Shown here one piece after another: positions 24,338-32,755 of a stretch of DNA of 64,000 nucleotides (the stretch's first letter is position 1; the number at the start of each line of letters is the position of its first letter). The notes under the pieces were generated by a model, which had not been told where the DNA came from, ran no database searches, and saw nothing but the letters and a program-made list of their open reading frames with translations. This stretch comes from Longimicrobium sp. (lineage in GTDB: Bacteria > Gemmatimonadota > Gemmatimonadetes > Longimicrobiales > Longimicrobiaceae): contig NZ_DASVSF010000011.1 of the NCBI RefSeq assembly GCF_036388275.1, positions 124,001 through 188,000 on the forward strand, in the 5' to 3' direction. A program made the translations under genes and the position numbers.

Positions 24338-24967
24338 ATGTACTCCCGCTCTGTTGCTGCCCTCGCGCTCGGCATGCTCCTCGCCGCCTGCGGTGATGCC
24401 CCCGCGGGCACCGACCGCCACGCCGCCCCTGGCGACGCTGCCCTGTACGGCGGCAGCGCCGAGGTGATCAACTCGTCGCCCCAGACCGGCGCGCGCCCCA
24501 CGGTGCTGCGCTTCCGGTCGGTGGAAGACCCCGACTTTCCGGCGGACCGCGCCGTCTGCGCGCAGGCGCCCTTCCAGGCGAACGTGTTCCTGGGCGCCTC
24601 GCTGTGGTCGGAGGCGGGCACCGCCTCGTCGGGCCGCATCGTGAACAACGGCGTCCGCCGGGTGGGCAGCGCCACGGCCTGCCTCCGCATCACCGATCCG
24701 CGCTTTCCGCCGGGGCTGCCGCAGCAGTTCTACGCGCGGTTCGACACTCCCGAGGGCGTGTTCACGGCGTCGGGTGCGTGCACGCTGATCAGCAACGACG
24801 TGCCCCGCCCCGGGCTGGTGATGGGCGGCTGCCACCTGGGCGTGGTGGACGGGCCGTCGTGGATGGCAGGCGGCGCGGTGACCAGCCTGAGCATCTTCAA
24901 CCCCGCGAAGCTGGCCGGCTTCGCCACGGGCTCGGAGTGGACCGTGCAGTTCTATCCCGAGTCCTGA
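24338..24967 (+). CDS. Predicted lipoprotein of unknown function
   Basis: The 209-residue product has a lipoprotein signal peptide MYSRSVAALALGMLLAAC with lipobox LAAC at cysteine 18, so it is exported and lipid-anchored. The mature part is rich in beta-type sequence, with several cysteines (VCAQAPF, TACLRI, ACTLIS, GGCHLG) that may form two disulfides. No family was recognised. AAGGAT lies at ribosome-binding distance from the ATG at 24338. It follows the KAS III gene closely and ends before an intrinsic terminator, so the two probably form one operon. Confidence 0.75.
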   Translation: MYSRSVAALALGMLLAACGDAPAGTDRHAAPGDAALYGGSAEVINSSPQTGARPTVLRFRSVEDPDFPADRAVCAQAPFQANVFLGASLWSEAGTASSGRIVNNGVRRVGSATACLRITDPRFPPGLPQQFYARFDTPEGVFTASGACTLISNDVPRPGLVMGGCHLGVVDGPSWMAGGAVTSLSIFNPAKLAGFATGSEWTVQFYPES

Positions 24968-25028
24968 CCGGCGGGTGGCGCCACCGGAGCGAAATCCCGG
25001 GCCGGTTCTCCACCTTTCGAGATGAATT

Positions 25029-25064
25029 GCAGGCCGTCCCTCCAGGGGCGGCCTGCTTCTTTTC
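25029..25064 (+). terminator. Intrinsic terminator
   Basis: Stem GCAGGCCGTCCC (25029-25040) and GGGGCGGCCTGC (25045-25056) around TCCA has one mismatch and is followed by TTCTTTTC. Confidence 0.82.
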
Positions 25065-25222
25065 ATTCGCGTCCGCGCGGTGGCGGGTGGCGGTTTGGAA
25101 ATCCGGCATCCACGGCACCATATTTCACTCTGTCCACTTGCGGCACCGCAATCCTCACGCGGGGCGGGTTCCCCAGGGTACGCGTTGTGCCGCGTCATCC
25201 ATTCCGATGATCCGGAGATCCC

Positions 25223-25612
25223 ATGCGCCGTACGGCAGTGATGGACGAGAAACCCGTTTTCGACGTGATCCTCGACTGGCACGTGATCCCCACGCGCCGG
25301 AGCTGGCTCGTCTATGATGGCGGTGAGCTGATCCGCGATGTCGAGTTCACGCGGGAGGAGGACGCGATCGCGTTCGCAAGGGAGAAGGCCGCCCAGAGCA
25401 ACGCCTCGGAACCCGATCCCAGCAAGCATCGCAAGGTGGTGATCTCGACACGCGAGATGTTCAAGACGGTGGTCGAGAACGGCGTCGAACGGTTCGTCAC
25501 GTTGCCTGGCGAGCCGCCGCCACAGCGGCGATTCGGAAGCATGCGTGGCATGGTCTGGATGTCTCCGGACTTCGACGACCCGCTCCCGGAGTTCGAGGAG
25601 GACGACGAATGA
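25223..25612 (+). CDS. Probable antitoxin of a VapC-type pair
   Basis: The 129-residue acidic protein (123 from the second ATG at 25241) overlaps the following PIN-toxin gene by 4 bases (ATGA), the usual sign of an antitoxin-toxin pair. An N-terminal segment, RRSWLVYDGGELIRDVEF, followed by EEDAIAFAREKAAQ, resembles small domains in which a tryptophan-initiated strand is followed by a helix (DUF2188-like), and the C-terminal third is strongly acidic (DPLPEFEEDDE). No ribbon-helix-helix or AbrB motif could be recognised, so the family assignment is open; the role is inferred from position. Confidence 0.6.
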   Translation: MRRTAVMDEKPVFDVILDWHVIPTRRSWLVYDGGELIRDVEFTREEDAIAFAREKAAQSNASEPDPSKHRKVVISTREMFKTVVENGVERFVTLPGEPPPQRRFGSMRGMVWMSPDFDDPLPEFEEDDE

Positions 25613-25995
25613 GGTTCCTTCTCGACACCCACGCGTTCATCTGGCTCCTGAGTGGCGGGCCGGAACTCTCGGGGAATGCGCGTGCGATGACTCTCGATCC
25701 TAGCAACGAGCTTCTGGTCAGCACGGCCAGCCTCTGGGAGATGGGCATCAAGTCGAACCAGGGGAAGCTATCCCTAGCCAAGCCATTCCCTGAGTTCATC
25801 AACGGCGGACTCCGGGAACACAACATTGCTCTGCTTCGGATCGAGCTTCAGCACATCCTTGAGTTCGAGCAGTTGCCGCGGCATCACAAGGACCCGTTCG
25901 ACCGCATGATCGTGGCACAAGCGCTGGAGGAGAACGTACCGGTGATCGGGCGGGACCGGATGCTGGACGAGTACGGCGTGGACCGGCGCTGGTGA
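25609..25995 (+). CDS. vapC: VapC-family PIN-domain toxin
   Basis: The 128-residue product is a compact PIN ribonuclease. It starts RFLLDTHAFIWLLSG with the first catalytic aspartate, has the conserved ELLVSTASLWEMGIKSNQGK with glutamate, then HHKDPFDRMIVAQALEE with the third and fourth acidic residues and ends PVIGRDRMLDEYGV. These features match the PIN subgroup of plasmid and chromosomal VapC toxins. It is translated with the antitoxin gene through an ATGA overlap. The RNA target is unknown. Confidence 0.9.
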   Translation: MRFLLDTHAFIWLLSGGPELSGNARAMTLDPSNELLVSTASLWEMGIKSNQGKLSLAKPFPEFINGGLREHNIALLRIELQHILEFEQLPRHHKDPFDRMIVAQALEENVPVIGRDRMLDEYGVDRRW

Positions 25996-26092
25996 GAGTC
26001 GGACCGTGGGCTCGGGCGCGGACGAGGTGCCGCGTCTTGCCCCCTGAAGCTGGCGGGGCCACTTTTCACCCGTCCCGCCACCCGCCCGTTCG

Positions 26093-26917
26093 ATGATGAA
26101 CTACCCGCGCCTGCTCCTGGCCGCCGCTCTCACGTTCGCGTCCGTGCCCGCCGCGGGCCAGGGCTCCCCGTTCCGCGTGGACCGCTGCCCGGTAGCGGAG
26201 GACGTCCGGGGCTATCCCGTGTGGGTGAAGGCCGGGGATGGAACCGCACTGGATTCGGCGTACGCGCACGCCCTGGCCGACGCCGTTGCGCGCCGCTGGG
26301 AGCCGCCCAGCCGGCGCCGGGGGAGCATCCCGGGGCTGAGCCGCCTGCGGAGCCGCATTCTGCCGCCGGAGCCGCGCTGGCCGGAAGACTGGTCGCCTGA
26401 GGCGCGCCACGTGGCCCGGGCCGAAGTAACGCTCCGGCGCACCGGACGGCCTGCCCTGCTGCGCGTCGTGCAGCCGTCGGGCGACCGCGCCTTCGACCGG
26501 TCGCTGGAGCCGATCTTTCGCGACGGGGCACCGGCCAGCCCCGACCTGCCCGCGCTACTCGCCGGGCTCGCGGGCGATTCGCTACGGGTGACGATCGGGT
26601 TCGGCGGGGCGCCGGAAGCCGGCGCACCCGTGGTGCGGTTCGCCGTGCACCAGGAGCCCGTCCGCGTGGTCCCGGGCAGCCTGAACGTGTCACGCCCGGC
26701 GCAGTCCGGCGGAGACCGCCCGCCCGCCGCCACCGTCAAGTACGACGTCGATCCCGCCGGGCGAGTGATCCCCGGCTCGGTGGAAGTGCTCGACAGCTCC
26801 GACCGTGCCTTCGCCGCGGCCGTTCGCGACGGCCTGATGCGCGCCCGGTTCACCCCGGCACAGTCCAACTGCCGCCCCGTATCCCTCAGCGTGGTCCAGA
26901 CCTTCGGCGGCCGCTGA
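26093..26917 (+). CDS. Exported protein with TonB C-terminal-like domains
   Basis: The 274-residue product starts with a signal peptide (MMNYPRLLLAAALTFASVPA, cleavage after AAG or AQG). The C-terminal 70 residues, with ATVKYDVDPAGRVIPGSVEV, FAAAVRDGLMRARFTPAQ and a final VVQTF, have the pattern of the TonB C-terminal domain, which contacts outer-membrane receptors. A second, degenerate segment around residues 95-185 has the same rhythm (ARAEVTLRRTGRPALLRVVQ, FDRSLEPIFRDG). There is no N-terminal transmembrane anchor or long proline region, so it is a soluble periplasmic TonB-like protein rather than an energy transducer. The first ATG of two adjacent ones is used. Confidence 0.65.
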   Translation: MMNYPRLLLAAALTFASVPAAGQGSPFRVDRCPVAEDVRGYPVWVKAGDGTALDSAYAHALADAVARRWEPPSRRRGSIPGLSRLRSRILPPEPRWPEDWSPEARHVARAEVTLRRTGRPALLRVVQPSGDRAFDRSLEPIFRDGAPASPDLPALLAGLAGDSLRVTIGFGGAPEAGAPVVRFAVHQEPVRVVPGSLNVSRPAQSGGDRPPAATVKYDVDPAGRVIPGSVEVLDSSDRAFAAAVRDGLMRARFTPAQSNCRPVSLSVVQTFGGR

Positions 26918-26942
26918 ATCCCTCTCGCCCAACAGCTACCAC

Positions 26943-27467
26943 GTGAACCACCCGACGAACCTTCCGCCCGACGAGCTGGCCCGCATGATCGTGCAGGCCG
27001 CGGAGCAGGCGGAGCAGCAGGGCTACTGGCACGGCGAAGGCCCCGTCACGGAAGACGCGGCCCGGCACCTGTCGCACTTCCTGGGGCTGCTGATGGCCGG
27101 CGACGACGACCTTCACCGCCGCGAGCTGGACGTGTACGGGCGCGTGTTCCACGCCGCGGGCAAGGGCGAGCACTCGCACGACGACCTGCGCACGGCGGCG
27201 ATGGAAAGCATGGAGATGGCCAACGACCCCGACGCGCTCCACGCCTTTCTGACCGAGACGCCGGCCTACCTGCGCGCCATCCTGGAGATGGACCGCGAGC
27301 GCGGCACCCGCAACGCCGACCAGGTGGTGACCGCGTTGAGCGGCTTGGGCTTGGCGCTCCTGACGGCGGATGGCCGTGAGACGGTGGAAGAAGACAGCCT
27401 GTTCACCACGCACCTGAACCACCTGCGCGGCGAGCTGGACGCGTACGGCGTCGCCGCCGGGGGCTGA
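26943..27467 (+). CDS. TerB-like helical protein
   Basis: The 174-residue cytoplasmic protein is all-helical and rich in acidic residues and histidines. Two segments, FLGLLMAGDDDLHRRELDVY and LALLTADGRETVEEDSLFTT, repeat the pattern hydrophobic helix - Ala/Gly-Asp - acidic - helix that defines TerB/DjlA-type tellurium-resistance domains, which bind divalent metal. Whether it has a role in tellurite or stress response is unknown. The GTG start at 26943 follows the TonB-like gene by 25 bases, so both may be expressed together. No terC or terD is nearby. Confidence 0.6.
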   Translation: MNHPTNLPPDELARMIVQAAEQAEQQGYWHGEGPVTEDAARHLSHFLGLLMAGDDDLHRRELDVYGRVFHAAGKGEHSHDDLRTAAMESMEMANDPDALHAFLTETPAYLRAILEMDRERGTRNADQVVTALSGLGLALLTADGRETVEEDSLFTTHLNHLRGELDAYGVAAGG

Positions 27468-27640
27468 CCCGGCACTCCCGCAGACGGGCCGGCGCACGCC
27501 GAGCGGGGCTTCCCCGATCTGCGGTTCCTTCCGCTCGTCCCGTCTGCCCGGTCGTTTCTTCCTCCTGCAACTCGGAAATGCAATCTCAGCATACCGCCTG
27601 CAATCGGCCACAAAATGAACAGTTTGAGCGCGCGAGCCCC

Positions 27641-29758
27641 ATGCGTGTGCTGGTTACGGGCGGACTCGGCTTCGTCGGCGGGTACGTCTGTGCCGAGCTT
27701 GCGCGGTGCGGCATAGAGGCCGTCGCGGTAGACAACGGCTGGTTCAACGGCGAGCCGCTGGAGCCCGCGGCCGTTCTCGAGGTGGATCGACGCCGCGCCC
27801 GGCTGGCCGCGCTGGACGGGGTTTCGTTCCGCGAGGTGGATTTGCGCGACCGCGAGGCGGTGCACGCCGTGGTGGCCGACTGCCGGCCCACGCACGTGCT
27901 GCATCTCGCCGGACTTTCGCGGGCCGACGTGGCGTCCCGTGCGCCGCAGCTCGCATTCGAGGCGAACCTGGCTGCTACCAACGCGCTGCTGCTGGCGTGC
28001 GAAGCGGCGGGTGGGGCACAGCGGGTGGTTTTCGCCTCGTCGTCACTGGTCTATGGGTCGTTCGAAAGCGACAGCGCGGCAGAGACGCACCCGACGCGGC
28101 CGGAAGAGCCCTACGGCGCCAGCAAGCTCGCCGCCGAGGTGCTGGTCACCGCGTGGGGCCGTCGCACGGGGGTGGAAGCCGTGATCGTACGCGCCAGCGC
28201 CGTGTACGGGCCGGGAGACTTCAACGGCCGCGTAGTGCAGCGGTTCGTGGACGCGGCGCTCGCCGGGCGCGAGCTGGAGCTCTTCGACAACGGCGACGAG
28301 AAGCTCGACTTCACCTGGGTCGAGGACGCGGCGCGCGCGCTGGTGCTCGCCCTTGACGCACCGGACGCCGCGGGCGAGGTGCTGAATGTATCGGCCGGCG
28401 ACGCGCGGCCGCTGCGCACGCTCGCGGAAGTGGTACGGACGTACATCCCCGAAGCACGGCTGGTGCCCCGTCCGGAGCGGCCGCGGCGGCCGCGGCGTGG
28501 CACGCTGGACTCCGCGAAGACGCGGCGGGTTCTCGGTTTCGAGCCCCGCGTCCCCCTGGAAGAAGGGGTGCGCCTCCTGGTCGCGCACGCCGGGCGTGCG
28601 GTTCCGGACCGCGCCGTGCCGCGCGTGGACGCGCCCGCGCCCGTGCCGCTGGGTGCTCCCTCCATCGGCGAGGCCGAGCTGGCGGCGGTTGCGCGCTCGC
28701 TGCGCAGCGGCTGGCTGACCCACTCTCCCGAGAACGAGGCCTTCGAGGCGGAGTTCGCACGACACGTGGGGGTGTCGCACGGGCTCGGGCTGAACTCGTG
28801 CGCCAGCGCGCTGCAGCTGGCGCTGGAGGCCTCGGGCGTTCGCGGCGAGGTGATCGTCCCCGCCTTCACCTACGTCGCGACGGCCAATGCGGTGGTGCGC
28901 GCGGGGGCCACGCCGATCTTCGCCGACGTGGAGCCGCTCACGCTCGGGCTGGACGTAGACGCGGTGCGCGCGGCGATCGGCCCGCACACCGAGGCCATTC
29001 TGGCGGTGCACATCGCGGGCGCTCCCTGCGACATCGGGGCGCTGGCCGAACTCGCCCGCTCGCATGGACTGCTGCTGGTGGAAGACGCGGCCCAGGCCGC
29101 GGGCGCGCAGGTGGACGGCCGCCGCGTGGGCTCGTTCGGCGGCGCCGGCTGCTTCAGCTTCTTTCCGACCAAGAACATGACCACCGGCGAAGGCGGCATG
29201 CTGGTGTCCGGCGACGAGCGGCTCGTCGCCCGGGCACGCGCGCTCGCCTCGCACGGGGTGGACCGGAGCCCCCGCGCCCGGCCCGCCGTCCCGTGGGCGC
29301 GCCGCATCACCGAGCCGGGCGCCAACTTTCGCCTGAGCGCCCCGCAGGCGGCCCTCGGCCGCGTGCAGCTTGCCCGGGTGGACGCCATGAACGAGGCGCG
29401 CGCACAGCTCGCCGCACGGCTGTCCGCCGGGCTTGCGGACACCGGGCTGGCACTGCCGTACCGGCGGGGCGGGACCACCCACGTCTACCAGATGTACGTA
29501 GCACGGGCCGCCCCACCGCTGCGGCGCGACGAGCTCGTTCACGCCATCCGCGCGTCGGGCGTGGAGGCCTCGGTGCACTACGACCTGCCTGTTCCCCGCG
29601 AGCGTCCGTACGCCCCGCACGCGAAAGGCCCCTTTCCCGTCGCCGAGCAAGCGGCGCGCGAGGTGCTGACGCTGCCGCTTTTCCCCGACCTCGCCCCGTC
29701 GTCGGTGGACCGCATCGTCTCCGCCGTCCACCACGCCCTCCGCGCGCAGCGGGGCTAG
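27641..29758 (+). CDS. Bifunctional NAD-dependent epimerase/dehydratase - DegT/DnrJ/EryC1 aminotransferase fusion
   Basis: One 705-residue frame contains two complete enzymes. Residues 1 to about 325 are an extended SDR: MRVLVTGGLGFVGGYV (NAD loop), ASSSLVYGSF, and EEPYGASKLAAEVL with the catalytic Tyr-x3-Lys. After a short Ala/Pro-rich linker, residues about 345-705 form a fold-type I PLP aminotransferase of the DegT family: IGEAELAAVARSLRSGWLT, NSCASALQLALEA, VPAFTYVATANAVVRAGATP, LLLVEDAAQAAGAQ and the PLP lysine in FFPTKNMTTGEGG. It could make a nucleotide-linked amino sugar in two steps. No other glycan genes are adjacent. The ATG at 27641 starts the nucleotide-binding strand. The gene is monocistronic with a perfect terminator. 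Confidence 0.9.
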   Translation: MRVLVTGGLGFVGGYVCAELARCGIEAVAVDNGWFNGEPLEPAAVLEVDRRRARLAALDGVSFREVDLRDREAVHAVVADCRPTHVLHLAGLSRADVASRAPQLAFEANLAATNALLLACEAAGGAQRVVFASSSLVYGSFESDSAAETHPTRPEEPYGASKLAAEVLVTAWGRRTGVEAVIVRASAVYGPGDFNGRVVQRFVDAALAGRELELFDNGDEKLDFTWVEDAARALVLALDAPDAAGEVLNVSAGDARPLRTLAEVVRTYIPEARLVPRPERPRRPRRGTLDSAKTRRVLGFEPRVPLEEGVRLLVAHAGRAVPDRAVPRVDAPAPVPLGAPSIGEAELAAVARSLRSGWLTHSPENEAFEAEFARHVGVSHGLGLNSCASALQLALEASGVRGEVIVPAFTYVATANAVVRAGATPIFADVEPLTLGLDVDAVRAAIGPHTEAILAVHIAGAPCDIGALAELARSHGLLLVEDAAQAAGAQVDGRRVGSFGGAGCFSFFPTKNMTTGEGGMLVSGDERLVARARALASHGVDRSPRARPAVPWARRITEPGANFRLSAPQAALGRVQLARVDAMNEARAQLAARLSAGLADTGLALPYRRGGTTHVYQMYVARAAPPLRRDELVHAIRASGVEASVHYDLPVPRERPYAPHAKGPFPVAEQAAREVLTLPLFPDLAPSSVDRIVSAVHHALRAQRG

Positions 29759-29779
29759 CGCGGGGACGAGCCCTTCGCG

Positions 29780-29825
29780 ATGTACAACGGGCCGCTCCCG
29801 GAAAGGGGAGCGGCCCGTTGTACAT
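29780..29825. terminator. Long perfect bidirectional terminator hairpin
   Basis: A perfect 20-base-pair stem runs from ATGTACAACGGGCCGCTCCC (29780-29799) to its exact reverse complement at 29806-29825, with loop GGAAAG. It lies between the convergent epimerase-aminotransferase and glutamine synthetase genes. There is no T-run after the stem on either strand, so the termination call rests on the stem and position. Confidence 0.75.
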
Positions 29826-29844
29826 CCGGCGATCGGCGTCCGCC

Positions 29845-32034
29845 TTACTTCACGAACAGCATGTCGCGGTACGTCGGCAATGGCCAGTAGTCGTCGGGCA
29901 CCACCTTCTCCAGGCGGTCGGCGGCGGCGCGCACGGCGCCCATCGCCGGGACCACGTTGTCGCGCACGTGGTACGCCTTGCTGTGCACGGTCTCGCCGCC
30001 CAGCTCGGCGTTCTGCTCCACCAGCGCGTCCAGCGCGTCGCGAAGCTCATCCACGAGTTCGTTCACGATCTTCACCGTGCGGGTGAGCCCGCGCGTTTCC
30101 ACGCCCAGCGTGCGGGTGCGGTCGGCGGCGGCCACCAGGTCGTTCAGGTAGCGCACCGCGGCCGGCAGGATCATGGTGCTGGCGATGTCGGCCGTGGTTT
30201 CGCCCTCGATGTTCACCGTCTTGAAGTACTGGTCCAGCGCCACCTCGTGCCGGCTTTCCAGCTCGCGGTGCGAAAGAACACCGTACTTCTCGAACAGCGC
30301 CCGGTTCTTCTCGCCAGGGAGCATCTCCAGCGCGTCGAGCGTGTTGGGCAGGTTCAGCAGCCCGCGGCGGGCGGCCTCGTCCTTCCAATCGTCGCTGTAG
30401 CCGTCGCCGTTGAAGATGATGCGCTTGACCTTACGGATCTCCGACGCGATCAGCGTGCGCAGCGCGTCCTCGAACGACGTTCCCTTCTCCAGCTCCGCAT
30501 CCAGCAGCGTGTTCAGCTCGTCGAGCGACTCGGCCATGATGGTGTTGAGCACCGTGGCCGCGAACGACACCGACTGCGACGAGCCCGGCGCGCGGAACTC
30601 GAACTTGTTGCCCGTGAAGGCGAAGGGGGACGTGCGGTTGCGGTCCCCCGCGTGCTGCGGAAGGTTCGGCAGCACCGGCGAGCCCAGCCCCAGCAGGCCG
30701 CCCTGCTTGCTTTCCGTGGCCGTGCCGGCGCGCTCGATCTGCTCGAACACGTCCGCCAGCTGGTCGCCCAGGAACACCGAGATGATGGCCGGCGGCGCCT
30801 CGTTTGCGCCCAGGCGGTGGTCGTTGCCGGCGTGCGCCACGGTCGCGCGGATCAGGTCCTGGTGCCGGTCCACCGCGCGCAGCACGGCCGTGCAGAAGAA
30901 CAGGAACTGCATGTTGTCGTGCGGTGTTTCGCCCGGCTCCAGCAGGTTGGCGCTCTCCGTTCCCAGCGACCAGTTCAGGTGCTTGCCGCTGCCGTTGACG
31001 CCCGCGAAGGGCTTCTCGTGCAGCAGGCAGGCGAGGCCGAAGTTCCGCGCCGCCTTGCGCAGCGTGATCATCATCAGCTGCTGGTGGTCGGCCGCCAGGT
31101 TGGCGTTCTCGTAGATGGGCGCCATCTCGAACTGCCCGGGCGCCACCTCGTTGTGCCGCGTCTTCACGGGCACGCCCAGCCGGTACAGCTCGCGCTCCAC
31201 CTCCATCATGAACGCCAGGACGCGGTCGGGAATGCTGCCGAAGTAGTGGTCTTCCAGCTCCTGCCCGCGCGGCGGCTTGGCGCCGAACAGCGTACGCCCC
31301 GTGGTCACCAGGTCCGGCCGGCGGTAGAAGAACTCCTGGTCGATCAGGAAGAACTCCTGCTCCGGCCCGCAGGTGGCCGTCACTTTCTCCGACGTGGCGC
31401 CGAACAGGGCCAGCGAGCGCTTGGCCTGCACCGCCAGCGCCGACATCGACCGCAGCAGCGGGATCTTGGTGTCGAGCGCGTCGCCCGTCCACGACAGGAA
31501 GGCCGTGGGGATGCTGAGATAGCACCCGGCCGGCGTCGACACGATGAACGCGGGCGAGGTGGGGTCCCACGCGGTGTAGCCGCGGGCCTCGAAGGTGGCG
31601 CGCAGGCCGCCCGAGGGGAACGACGACGCGTCGGGCTCGCCCTGGATCAGCTCCTTGCCGTTGAACTCGGCGACGGCGCCGCCACCCTCGTTGGGGGTGA
31701 TGAAGCTGTCGTGCTTTTCGGCGGTGCTGCCGGTCAGCGGCTGAAACCAGTGGGTGAAGTGCGAGGCGCCCTTTTCCAGCGCCCACTCCTTCATGGCCAG
31801 CGCTACCGCGTCGGCCACGGACGGGTCCAGCGGCTCGCCGTGGTCCACGGTGCGGCAGAGCGCCTTGTAGATCTGCTTCGGCAGCCGCGCGCGCATCTCC
31901 GCCAACCCGAAGGTGTTGCTGCCGAAGAGGCTTTCGATGTCCATCGGCTCGGAGGTGCCGTTGCCGTGGCGGCTGTCGGCGCCCCACCCCGTGGCGGCGG
32001 CCAGGGTGTCGAACCGGGCGGTGGTCCTGGGCAT
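29845..32034 (-). CDS. glnN: Glutamine synthetase type III
   Basis: The 729-residue product is of the GSIII class, much longer than GSI (about 470). Catalytic-fold stretches are GPEQEFFLIDQEFF (metal ligands), KTRHNEVAPGQFEMAPIYEN, GVNGSGKHLNWSLGTES, LGANEAPPAIISVFLG and NRTSPFAFTGNKFEFRAPGS. It condenses glutamate and ammonia with ATP and forms a large cytoplasmic oligomer. The ATG at 32034 (MPRTTARF) is preferred, with AAGGA upstream; an ATG at 32079 would leave little space after the upstream gene. The Lrp/AsnC-type regulator gene lies directly upstream on the same strand, suggesting that it controls this gene in response to an amino acid. Confidence 0.95.
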   Translation of the reverse strand: MPRTTARFDTLAAATGWGADSRHGNGTSEPMDIESLFGSNTFGLAEMRARLPKQIYKALCRTVDHGEPLDPSVADAVALAMKEWALEKGASHFTHWFQPLTGSTAEKHDSFITPNEGGGAVAEFNGKELIQGEPDASSFPSGGLRATFEARGYTAWDPTSPAFIVSTPAGCYLSIPTAFLSWTGDALDTKIPLLRSMSALAVQAKRSLALFGATSEKVTATCGPEQEFFLIDQEFFYRRPDLVTTGRTLFGAKPPRGQELEDHYFGSIPDRVLAFMMEVERELYRLGVPVKTRHNEVAPGQFEMAPIYENANLAADHQQLMMITLRKAARNFGLACLLHEKPFAGVNGSGKHLNWSLGTESANLLEPGETPHDNMQFLFFCTAVLRAVDRHQDLIRATVAHAGNDHRLGANEAPPAIISVFLGDQLADVFEQIERAGTATESKQGGLLGLGSPVLPNLPQHAGDRNRTSPFAFTGNKFEFRAPGSSQSVSFAATVLNTIMAESLDELNTLLDAELEKGTSFEDALRTLIASEIRKVKRIIFNGDGYSDDWKDEAARRGLLNLPNTLDALEMLPGEKNRALFEKYGVLSHRELESRHEVALDQYFKTVNIEGETTADIASTMILPAAVRYLNDLVAAADRTRTLGVETRGLTRTVKIVNELVDELRDALDALVEQNAELGGETVHSKAYHVRDNVVPAMGAVRAAADRLEKVVPDDYWPLPTYRDMLFVK

Positions 32035-32104
32035 GGGCTTCTGTTCCTTGCAAGGGTTTGAGTGCTGTGTCGCGTCCATCGGGGCCGCTGCCCCGCCCTG
32101 GAAT

Positions 32105-32593
32105 TCAGCCTGCGTCGCCCGTGGGGCGCGGGCCCAGCCGCAGGTCGCTGGTTTCCTTGATCGTCGAAAGCACGATGCTGGTGGTGGTCCACTGCACGCC
32201 GGGCCACGCCTGGATCTCGGCCAGCAGCCCCTCGAGCGTCGAGGTGCTGTCGGTGCGGATCTTCAGCAGGTGCGATCCCTGGCCGGTGATGCTGTGGCAC
32301 TCCAGCACTTCGCCGTGGGCCATCACTCGCTCCCGGAACTCCGGGTAGTGGGGCGAGCCGGCCATCCCTACGGCGATGAAGGCGGTCACGTCGCGCCCCA
32401 GCCGCTTGGGATCCACCACGACGGTGAACCGGCGGATGATCCCGCGTTCCTCGAGCTTCCGCACCCGCTCGCCCACCGCCGGCGACGAAAGCCCCACCGC
32501 CTGCGCCAGGTCGTGCTGCGAGGTGCGCCCGTTCTCCTGCAGCATCTCCAGCAGCCGCAGATCGATGTCATCCAGCCGAGTGGGCCCGTGCAC
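32105..32593 (-). CDS. Lrp/AsnC-family transcriptional regulator
   Basis: The 162-residue product has the AsnC-type helix-turn-helix (LDDIDLRLLEMLQENGRTSQ, AQAVGLSSPAVGERVRKLEE) and the RAM effector domain (DVTAFIAVGMAGSP, LECHSITGQGSHLLKIRTDS, STLEGLLAEIQAWPGV). Such regulators bind an amino acid and activate or repress amino acid genes as octamers. It lies 70 bases upstream of the GSIII gene on the same strand, so the likely job is control of glutamine synthesis and of itself. An AT-richer stretch at 32595-32660 in front of it is the plausible control region, though no exact operator could be defined. Confidence 0.93.
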   Translation of the reverse strand: MHGPTRLDDIDLRLLEMLQENGRTSQHDLAQAVGLSSPAVGERVRKLEERGIIRRFTVVVDPKRLGRDVTAFIAVGMAGSPHYPEFRERVMAHGEVLECHSITGQGSHLLKIRTDSTSTLEGLLAEIQAWPGVQWTTTSIVLSTIKETSDLRLGPRPTGDAG

Positions 32594-32755
32594 TTTACTT
32601 TCTTAGGTTGATCTGCCATCCAGGATAATTTTCGCAACGATAGTCTGCCACGGCAGCTTACGCAAGAGGTGTGACACTGAGATTTTGATCGGGGGGATCG
32701 GGTCGCCGTTGATGGGCCGCACACACTTGTCCAAGGAGCGGCGAGGCCTCGGCGC

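Noticed and set aside
28798..32061. A plus-strand open frame of more than 1000 codons
   Set aside because: It is antisense to the epimerase-aminotransferase end and to glutamine synthetase; the composition (Arg, His, Gln, Ala-rich) is typical of GC-rich shadow frames and no domain is present.
32595..32680. A defined Lrp operator upstream of the Lrp-type gene
   Set aside because: The stretch is AT-richer and contains degenerate inverted segments, but none was clear enough to mark as a site.
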